Position numbers and translations under genes: made by a program. A DNA stretch of 5,232 nt, taken from NCBI GenBank assembly GCA_016193195.1, contig JACPSQ010000102.1:1-5232 (forward strand), written 5' to 3'. Shown here piece after piece: positions 1-4,690 of the stretch. The notes beneath the pieces are model-generated. The model was not told where the DNA came from, ran no database searches, and saw only the letters and a program-made list of their open reading frames with translations. This stretch comes from Candidatus Omnitrophota bacterium. GTDB taxonomy: Bacteria; Omnitrophota; Gorgyraeia; Aquiviventales; Aquiviventaceae. Positions within the stretch are counted from its first letter, which is position 1, and the number at the start of each line of letters is the position of its first letter.

Positions 1-2
1 AA

Positions 3-1796
3 TTCATCCGTGCCGGCGAGGTCTTTGGAACGTTACGCCTCCAGCAGCAGCCGCTGGATTCTGAGCGGATTGCGCGGGTTCGCGAAGGGCTCCAGCGGCT
101 GACCGAGACCCTCCATACGCTGCAGCGAGGCGGGACCCTCGTCCTCAGCGAGGACCGGCTCCTCCAGGTGAAGGGCATGGGGGACCTGCGCATGCTGCAC
201 CGTCTCAAGACGGCGATGGCGTCCGTCGGACGGTATTGGGCGCGTTTCGACACCCTCACGGGTGGCGAGGCCGCGAGGAGCCTCGAAGGCCTCGTCAGTC
301 TCCAACAGGAGCTCAGCCGCGACGCCCAAGCGCTCCGCACGTTCATCCAATTACTGTCAACAGAGGCCGAGGGGCGGTCGATCTTGGCGGTGATCCGGGC
401 AAGCAGGCTGCAGCTCGCCTTGATGTTCAGCGGCGTTCTGCTCTTCCTCATCGGGGCCCTCCTCCACCGGCACTTGATCACGACCCCCCTGCAGGAGATT
501 GCGGATGGCATCGGAGCGATGCAGCGGACGGGTCAGCTGTCCAAGTTGCCAGGCCGGTACTCGAACGAACTGGCGGTCGTCGCGTCGGGTTTCAATCAGT
601 TGGCGGAGCAGGTTGAAGAGCAGAAACGGCGTCTGCGGGAGCAGATCGTGGAGTTGGAACGGCTCAACGCCGAGCTTGATCAGCTGTCCACCATGAAAGA
701 CGACTTCCTTGAGACGATCAACCACCAGCTCCGGACCCCGGTCACCTCAATCCGCGAGTGCATCGGGTTGATACGCGATGGCACGCTGGGCCCCATCAGC
801 GATGAGCAGCAGCCGTTTGTCCGGACGATGGAAGAGAATTCCCTGAGGCTCGTCAACCTCATCGAAGAGGCCCTCGATCTCTCACTGCTCAAGTCAGGTC
901 GGCGTCCGCTCCAACGCCAGGCTGATGATCTGACGGCGTTGCTGCGCCAGATCAGAGACGGCTGGCAGTCGATGACGCCGTCCTGCACGGTCCGGCTGTC
1001 CTGCGCCACCTTGCCTCCGGTGTATATGGATGCCAAAGCGATCCAGGAGGTCATGGATCATCTCCTGCGCAACGCGCTGCGCCATGCGCCCAAAGCAAGC
1101 GAGGTTCTGATCGAGGCCCGCGCCCGCGACGGCGTCGTTGAAGTGTCCGTCCACGATCAAGGACCTGGGATCTCGCAGAAGCAACAGGCGCGCCTCTTTC
1201 AACCCTTCACCCACATCCAGCGACCTGAAGCCCCCGGATCAGAAGGGAGTGGGCTGGGATTGGCGTTCTGCCGCCAGGTCATCGAGCGTCACCGGGGCGC
1301 CATCCGCACCGAGTCGTCCGAGGGTCACGGCACGACCTTGACGTTTTCGCTGCCCATTGCATCGGAGCGGTTCTTGTTCGAGGAGACCTGTCACAGGGCT
1401 GAGGAGGAGGCGGAGTATGAGGAGGGCCAGTTTGGACTCCTGCTGGCGGTCCCCGCAGACGCCGGGCTGACGCTCCCCACGGCGAAGGAGATGGTCCGTC
1501 GGGCGGAGCTCATGCTTCGTCGACATACCCATCGAGGCGACCAGTTCGTCTGGTTGGATGACCTGACGTTCGTGATCGTGGCGGTCACCAACCAGGCTGG
1601 TCTGGAGGCGATGGGTCTGCGGTTGCGCGAGGTCTTGCGTTCGAACCAGCTGAACGTCCACCTGGCCAGCGCGGTGTTCCCGCGCGATGGAGAGACCCCT
1701 GCGCGGTTGCTCGAAGTGGCGCGCAGTCGGTCGATCGATCCGCGCCGAGTGGGCGGTCGTGCTACAATAGACCCATCGCGTCTTGGGGTCTCCTGA
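3..1796 (+). CDS. Membrane sensor histidine kinase with degenerate C-terminal GGDEF-like domain (5' end missing)
   Basis: Open from the left edge, so the true start lies outside; 597 residues are visible, numbered here from the codon at 3. A helix-rich, probably extracytoplasmic sensor segment (1-135) leads to one transmembrane helix (about 137-156), a HAMP-like linker (about 156-207), a charged coiled coil (200-232) and a HisKA domain with phospho-acceptor His241 in NHQLRTP. The HATPase_c domain (about 340-452) has N-box Asn357 (LLRNALRHA), G1 DQGPGIS (385-391), F-box FQPF (399-402) and G2 GSGLGL (415-420). All core kinase motifs are present, so it should autophosphorylate and pass phosphate to the regulator at 1894. 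Residues about 456-575 resemble a GGDEF domain, but the signature reads DDLTF (519-523), so cyclase activity is unlikely. The in-frame GTG at 168 is internal. Kinase identity is secure; the sensed signal is unknown. Confidence 0.95.
   Translation, partial: FIRAGEVFGTLRLQQQPLDSERIARVREGLQRLTETLHTLQRGGTLVLSEDRLLQVKGMGDLRMLHRLKTAMASVGRYWARFDTLTGGEAARSLEGLVSLQQELSRDAQALRTFIQLLSTEAEGRSILAVIRASRLQLALMFSGVLLFLIGALLHRHLITTPLQEIADGIGAMQRTGQLSKLPGRYSNELAVVASGFNQLAEQVEEQKRRLREQIVELERLNAELDQLSTMKDDFLETINHQLRTPVTSIRECIGLIRDGTLGPISDEQQPFVRTMEENSLRLVNLIEEALDLSLLKSGRRPLQRQADDLTALLRQIRDGWQSMTPSCTVRLSCATLPPVYMDAKAIQEVMDHLLRNALRHAPKASEVLIEARARDGVVEVSVHDQGPGISQKQQARLFQPFTHIQRPEAPGSEGSGLGLAFCRQVIERHRGAIRTESSEGHGTTLTFSLPIASERFLFEETCHRAEEEAEYEEGQFGLLLAVPADAGLTLPTAKEMVRRAELMLRRHTHRGDQFVWLDDLTFVIVAVTNQAGLEAMGLRLREVLRSNQLNVHLASAVFPRDGETPARLLEVARSRSIDPRRVGGRATIDPSRLGVS
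1760..1768 (+). promoter_or_regulatory. Candidate extended -10 promoter inside the kinase 3' end
   Basis: TGCTACAAT matches the extended -10 form TGN-TATAAT with one mismatch. No good -35 box lies 17 bp upstream (the bases there are CCGCGC), so recognition would rest on the extended -10. Transcription would begin near 1775, upstream of the Shine-Dalgarno at 1801-1810, giving a short leader. It would let the small ORF and response regulator be expressed without the kinase. This is a motif match only. Confidence 0.35.
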
Positions 1797-1816
1797 GGAG
1801 AAAGGGGGAGCAGGCC

Positions 1817-1897
1817 ATGGCTGAGACTCGCCCCATCGTACCGAGAGACGGCCAGACGGGCTGCGAGATCGCGGCCCGGCGGGAGGTGTCACGATGA
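1817..1897 (+). CDS. Possible 26-aa small protein or leader peptide, coupled to the response regulator
   Basis: An ATG at 1817 follows a purine-rich Shine-Dalgarno (AAAGGGGGAG, 1801-1810) with 6 nt spacing, a better ribosome site than most genes here have. The frame runs 26 codons and stops at TGA 1895-1897, which overlaps the regulator ATG (1894-1896) as ATGA, the classic arrangement for translational coupling. The peptide begins MAETRPIVPR, is hydrophilic with one Cys, and has no signal peptide, membrane segment or family I recognise. It fills nearly all of the 97-nt gap between kinase and regulator, and the regulator's own Shine-Dalgarno lies inside it. It could be a real small protein, a coupling leader or a chance ORF; the start signal and overlap favour translation, but length alone gives no statistical support. 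Confidence 0.42.
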   Translation: MAETRPIVPRDGQTGCEIAARREVSR

Positions 1898-2301
1898 ACG
1901 CTGAGCCGCAGCGCAAGCGTATCCTCATCATCGACGACACGCGCGACGTCCTCCAGATCCTCTCCAGGCGCCTCCAGAGTTGGGGCTATGAGGTGCTGAC
2001 CACGGAGAGCGGGGAGGAGGGGCTCCGCATCGCCAAGGAGCAGGCGCCTCACCTGATCTTGCTCGACGTCATGATGCCCAAGATGAAGGGGCGAGAAGTC
2101 TGCGCCCGCCTCAAGTCCGATCCGAAGACGGAGAAGACCCCGGTCATTTTCCTGACCGCCCTGGGCCTCGCCGATCATGTCAAGGGCGGCATGGACCTTG
2201 GGGCGGAGGACTACATCGTCAAACCCTTCGAGCCCGAAGAGCTCAAGGAGCGGGTGGCCATCTGTCTTGCGCGTCACGAGAACCCCACGAAAGCCAAATG
2301 A
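1894..2301 (+). CDS. Single-domain (CheY-like) response regulator
   Basis: 135 residues, all one receiver (REC) domain. Visible landmarks are the acidic pair Asp14-Asp15 (ILIIDD), phospho-acceptor Asp58 (LLLDVMMP), switch Thr88 (FLTA) and Lys110 (VKPF), the full active-site set. No DNA-binding, enzymatic or other output domain follows; the protein ends about 12 residues after the last REC helix. It would therefore work by docking to a partner, as CheY or Spo0F do, or act as a phosphate sink or relay. The ATG at 1894 is supported by GGGAGGTG (1881-1888) 5 nt upstream. The histidine kinase gene ends 97 nt before, so that kinase is the likely cognate donor (inferred from adjacency). A strong hairpin 16 nt after the stop probably closes the unit. 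Confidence 0.95.
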   Translation: MNAEPQRKRILIIDDTRDVLQILSRRLQSWGYEVLTTESGEEGLRIAKEQAPHLILLDVMMPKMKGREVCARLKSDPKTEKTPVIFLTALGLADHVKGGMDLGAEDYIVKPFEPEELKERVAICLARHENPTKAK

Positions 2302-2317
2302 GACGAGACCAGGCGAA

Positions 2318-2344
2318 CCCCCCACCAATGAATTGGTGTGGGGG
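2318..2344 (+). terminator. Terminator-like hairpin after the response regulator
   Basis: CCCCCCACCAA (2318-2328) pairs with TTGGTG-T-GGGGG (2333-2344) with one bulged T, closing a TGAA loop. The stem is about 11 bp and GC-rich at its base. No T-run follows (the next bases are TGAAGCTGAG), so it is not a textbook intrinsic terminator. It may slow polymerase, protect the mRNA 3' end or assist Rho. Position just after the stop codon supports an end-of-unit role. Confidence 0.55.
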
Positions 2345-2376
2345 TGAAGCTGAGCCCTGGCGGAGCACGTGATCTA

Positions 2377-2391
2377 GGCTTGCTCCAAGCC
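2377..2391. repeat. Perfect 6-bp inverted repeat overlapping the candidate dedA promoter
   Basis: GGCTTG (2377-2382) and CAAGCC (2386-2391) are perfect complements separated by CTC. The repeat covers the candidate -35 box at 2380-2385, a position where a repressor dimer or an RNA hairpin could act. It is short, and such repeats arise by chance in GC-rich DNA. Confidence 0.35.
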
Positions 2392-2408
2392 CTCCCTTGT
2401 GTGACAAT
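2380..2408 (+). promoter_or_regulatory. Candidate promoter for dedA, implying a leaderless or near-leaderless mRNA
   Basis: A weak -35 (TTGCTC, 2380-2385) and an extended -10 (TGT then GACAAT, 2400-2408) are separated by exactly 17 bp. Initiation would fall at about 2414-2416, only a few nt before the dedA ATG at 2420. No Shine-Dalgarno is visible before that ATG, which agrees with leaderless translation. Both boxes deviate from consensus (3 of 6 and 4 of 6). Confidence 0.33.
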
Positions 2409-2419
2409 ACCGTGACGCC

Positions 2420-3106
2420 ATGGGAGAGCTGTGGTCTCATCTCTATCGGTTTGACGAGCTGATCCGCTGGGGCGGCTACGCCGTCCTCATCGGGATCGTG
2501 TTTGCCGAAACCGGACTCCTGGCGGGATTTTTTCTTCCAGGCGACTCCTTGCTCGTGACCGCGGGTCTTGTGAGCGCAGGGGAAGGCCCCCTCAAGATCT
2601 GGCTGTTGATCATCCTGCTGAGCCTCGCCGCCATCGCAGGTGACAGCACCGGCTACGCCATCGGCTATCACCTGGGGCCTCGCGTGTTCAACCGAGAAGA
2701 CTCCCGTTTCTTCCATAAGGATCATCTGGTCAGGACCCAACGCTTCTATGAGAAGTACGGGGCCAAGACCATCGTCCTGGCGCGGTTCGTGCCCATCATC
2801 AGGACCTTCGCACCGACCGTCGCCGGGGTGGGGCGGATGCGCTACCGCACCTTCCTCCCCTTCAACGTGGGCGGTGGCATCGGCTGGGTGATGAGCATGA
2901 CGCTCGCCGGCTATTACCTCGGGCGATCCATTCCGGACATCGAGCGACACCTCCACTGGGTCATCGGCATCGTGATCCTCTTGTCGTTCATGCCGATCCT
3001 GCGTGAGTGGCATCTGGCTCGCCGGCGTCCTCCGACGCCGGCGACTCCACCCCCTCCCTCGTTTGCGCCCCTGACGGTTCGAGAAGAGGCAGAGGAACCA
3101 TCGTGA
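2420..3106 (+). CDS. DedA family membrane protein (SNARE-associated/VTT domain)
   Basis: 228 residues, near the usual 200-220 of DedA proteins plus a short tail. The family signature is clear: FAETGLLAGFFLPGDSLL (28-45), GDSTGYAIGY (74-83), YGAKTIVLARFVPIIRTF (113-130), then a WVM-containing helix (156-168) and a final hydrophobic helix (about 180-194). Glu30, Asp42, Arg122 and Arg128 match by motif and spacing the residues required in E. coli YqjA/YghB (E39, D51, R130, R136). Bacterial DedA proteins act in the inner membrane in lipid-carrier flipping (undecaprenyl phosphate or phosphatidylethanolamine), proton-dependent homeostasis and drug or alkali tolerance; which applies here cannot be told. 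The cytoplasmic-type tail (200-228) is proline-rich. ATG 2420 is the first start after an in-frame stop at 2402 and has no Shine-Dalgarno. Confidence 0.93.
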   Translation: MGELWSHLYRFDELIRWGGYAVLIGIVFAETGLLAGFFLPGDSLLVTAGLVSAGEGPLKIWLLIILLSLAAIAGDSTGYAIGYHLGPRVFNREDSRFFHKDHLVRTQRFYEKYGAKTIVLARFVPIIRTFAPTVAGVGRMRYRTFLPFNVGGGIGWVMSMTLAGYYLGRSIPDIERHLHWVIGIVILLSFMPILREWHLARRRPPTPATPPPPSFAPLTVREEAEEPS

Positions 3107-3226
3107 ACCCCGTACCACCCGTCACCAGCAGTCTCATTCGCACCCCCGTGGCGCTGGGGTCGGACGGACGTCGATGCCTGCGCACGCGGCCTGGCGTCCG
3201 CTGGCGTTCGCGGGGTGGTACGGGGT
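3107..3226. repeat. 14-bp perfect inverted repeats bounding a 120-bp structured intergenic segment
   Basis: ACCCCGTACCACCC (3107-3120) is the exact reverse complement of GGGTGGTACGGGGT (3213-3226). The left arm starts immediately after the dedA stop codon; the right arm ends 2 nt before the ATG of a 13-codon ORF leading into the helicase. Inside, further short complements exist: CCAGC 3125-3129 with GCTGG 3200-3204, GGACG 3162-3166 with CGTCC 3195-3199, and ACCCC 3142-3146 with GGGGT 3156-3160. As RNA this could form a long branched stem that sequesters the GGGG tract near 3222-3225. It could alternatively be a small repeat element with terminal inverted repeats; no transposase or clear target duplication is visible. 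Confidence 0.7.
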
Positions 3227-3228
3227 GA

Positions 3229-3270
3229 ATGTTGCACACCTCCACCAAGCCCAGCCGGGGAATCTACTGA
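3229..3270 (+). CDS. Possible 13-aa leader peptide overlapping the helicase start
   Basis: ATG 3229 opens a 13-codon frame (MLHTSTKPSRGIY) whose TGA stop (3268-3270) overlaps the preferred helicase ATG (3270-3272) as TGATG, an arrangement that allows termination-reinitiation. G-rich sequence lies just upstream, within the right arm of the inverted repeat, so its access could depend on that structure. The ORF is very short and may be chance; the overlap and the structured context are the only arguments for it. Confidence 0.22.
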   Translation: MLHTSTKPSRGIY

Positions 3271-4589
3271 TGCCTCCAGCAGCTGGGGAGAAAGTGGACG
3301 CGGGCCGTTCGGCTCACGATCACAGCAGAGCCGCCGTCAGACCTGACGGTGGAGGACATCACGCGGGGACAGGGGACAGCACCTTTGACTCCCTGCAGCT
3401 CCATCCGAACTTGCTCAAAGGCATCCATGATTTAGGCTTCATTCGCCCAACCCCCATTCAGGCACAGGCGATCCCCGCGATCCTCGCGGGACGCGATGTG
3501 ATCGGCTGCGCCCAGACGGGCACCGGGAAGACGGCGGCGTTCGTCCTGCCGATCCTCCATCGGCTGCTCCACGGGCAGAGCCGCAGACACGTGCGCGCCC
3601 TGATCGTGGCGCCGACCCGGGAGCTTGCGCTCCAGTCCATGGATCACCTCAAAGCGCTCTCGCGCCATGTCCACCTCAAAGGGGCGGCGATCTTTGGGGG
3701 CGTTCCGATGGAGCCACAGATCAAGGCGCTCGCGCAAGGCGTGGACATCATCTCCGCGACACCCGGCAGGCTGCTGGATCACATCTACTCGGGACGCATT
3801 GACTTCGTCGACCTCGGCGTGTTGGTCCTGGATGAAGCCGACCGGATGCTCGACATGGGCTTCCTCCCCGACATCAAGAAGATCCTCAGCCTCCTGCCGC
3901 CCAAGCGGCAGAACCTCCTCTTCTCGGCCACGATGCCGGCGGAGATCCTCACCCTCACGCACGCGATCCTCGACCATCCCGTGACGATCCAGATCGGCCA
4001 GCGCTCCACGCCGCCGGTGGGCATCCGCCACGCCGTGTACCCAGTGCCGCGCCACCTGAAAACGGAGCTGCTCCTGGAGCTCCTCCGGGGGCAGGGCATG
4101 ACCTCGGTGCTGGTGTTCACCCGCACGAAGCACTACGCCAGCCGCCTGGCGCAGACGTTGGAGCGGCGCGGGTTGCGGGTGTCGGTCCTCCACGGGGACC
4201 GGAGCCAGAGCCAGCGGCTCCGCGCGCTGGAACAGTTCCGCCGCGGGCGCAACCAGATCATGGTGGCGACCGACATCGCGGCGCGGGGGATTGACATCGA
4301 GGACATCAGCCACGTCATCAACTTCGACATCCCCAATACGCCGGACGATTACATCCACCGGATCGGCCGCACCGCTCGCGTGGAAGCGACCGGCGATGCG
4401 TTCACGCTGGTTGATCGTGATGAGGAGCCCATGATCCAAGCGATTGAGAAGACGCTCAGCCGGACCCTTCCCCGCGTGACGCTGCCCAACTTCGACTACA
4501 AGAAGGCGATCGCACACCACCCCCGGGATCAGCACGATCGGCACCGCCCGCGTCGCCAGCACGGCGGAGGAGCGGCGTACCGCCACTAA
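3270..4589 (+). CDS. DEAD-box ATP-dependent RNA helicase, RhlE-like
   Basis: 439 residues from the preferred start. All core motifs are intact: Q motif (Phe39 to Gln64), I AQTGTGKT (81-88), Ia PTRELA (115-120), GG (143-144), Ib TPGR (164-167), II DEAD (188-191), III SAT (219-221), IV VLVFTRT (280-286), V ATDIAARGID (333-342) and VI HRIGRTAR (363-370). It should unwind short RNA duplexes with ATP in the cytoplasm (ribosome assembly, mRNA decay or cold response in relatives). The C-terminal tail (about 412-439) is rich in His and Arg, an RNA-binding type tail that ends with no further domain. ATG 3270 is chosen because GGGGA (3257-3261) lies 8 nt upstream. ATG 3174 would add 32 residues encoded across the inverted repeat, and GTG 3294 is also possible. 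The first 37 residues are low-complexity and unconserved in type. Confidence 0.96.
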   Translation: MPPAAGEKVDAGRSAHDHSRAAVRPDGGGHHAGTGDSTFDSLQLHPNLLKGIHDLGFIRPTPIQAQAIPAILAGRDVIGCAQTGTGKTAAFVLPILHRLLHGQSRRHVRALIVAPTRELALQSMDHLKALSRHVHLKGAAIFGGVPMEPQIKALAQGVDIISATPGRLLDHIYSGRIDFVDLGVLVLDEADRMLDMGFLPDIKKILSLLPPKRQNLLFSATMPAEILTLTHAILDHPVTIQIGQRSTPPVGIRHAVYPVPRHLKTELLLELLRGQGMTSVLVFTRTKHYASRLAQTLERRGLRVSVLHGDRSQSQRLRALEQFRRGRNQIMVATDIAARGIDIEDISHVINFDIPNTPDDYIHRIGRTARVEATGDAFTLVDRDEEPMIQAIEKTLSRTLPRVTLPNFDYKKAIAHHPRDQHDRHRPRRQHGGGAAYRH

Positions 4590-4617
4590 GTGATGAGTGA
4601 CCAGTGATGGGTGAACA
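4590..4617. repeat. Four-unit heptamer tandem repeat, consensus GTGANNN
   Basis: Directly after the helicase stop codon come four 7-bp units, each beginning GTGA (units start at 4590, 4597, 4604 and 4611; the first is GTGATGA, the third GTGATGG). A fifth GTGA lies out of register at 4641. Imperfect heptamer arrays of this type occur between genes in various bacterial genomes, but I cannot check how often this one recurs here. Confidence 0.6.
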
Positions 4618-4690
4618 GCTCGACCCCGTTGCGATGTTGGGTGAAAGGACGGTTTTACAACAGCTTGTCAACGGATGCACATTGCGTTGA
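4607..4690 (+). CDS. Possible 27-aa small ORF overlapping the YchF-like gene start
   Basis: ATG 4607, within the heptamer array, opens 27 codons ending at TGA 4688-4690, overlapping the start of the downstream gene (ATG 4675) by 16 nt in a different frame. The peptide starts MGEQLDPVAMLGERT and has a mild amphipathic character. Its only upstream purine signal is weak. The downstream gene lacks a Shine-Dalgarno, so ribosomes finishing this ORF could in principle restart there. I do not recognise it and it may be chance. Confidence 0.2.
   Translation: MGEQLDPVAMLGERTVLQQLVNGCTLR

Noticed and set aside
1..5. AATTC at the very start, resembling a cut EcoRI site
   Set aside because: Probably coincidence of the window boundary; a half site alone cannot show a cloning junction.
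168..170. GTG as the kinase start codon
   Set aside because: The frame is open to the left edge and continues the same helical sensor segment, and a start here leaves no N-terminal membrane anchor; the gene is truncated by the window.
1239..1940. Antisense ORF (233 codons, - strand) over the kinase end and small ORF
   Set aside because: No recognisable family and it overlaps well-supported + strand coding sequence.
2243..3118. Antisense ORF (291 codons, - strand) opposite dedA
   Set aside because: Shadow of the DedA gene: low-complexity, highly charged product, no domain.
3107..3226. Integron attC site or insertion-sequence ends
   Set aside because: No integrase or transposase, no clear attC core sites, and no target-site duplication flanks the 14-bp arms; kept as an unexplained inverted repeat.
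3432..4586. Long antisense ORF (384 codons, - strand) opposite the helicase
   Set aside because: Mirror of a GC-rich coding frame; translation is rich in Arg/Asp/Val/His with no recognisable domain, while the + strand encodes every DEAD-box motif.
4656..4670. ACAA-CAGC-TTGT mini-hairpin before the YchF-like start
   Set aside because: Only four weak base pairs, no T-run, so not a credible terminator or regulatory element.
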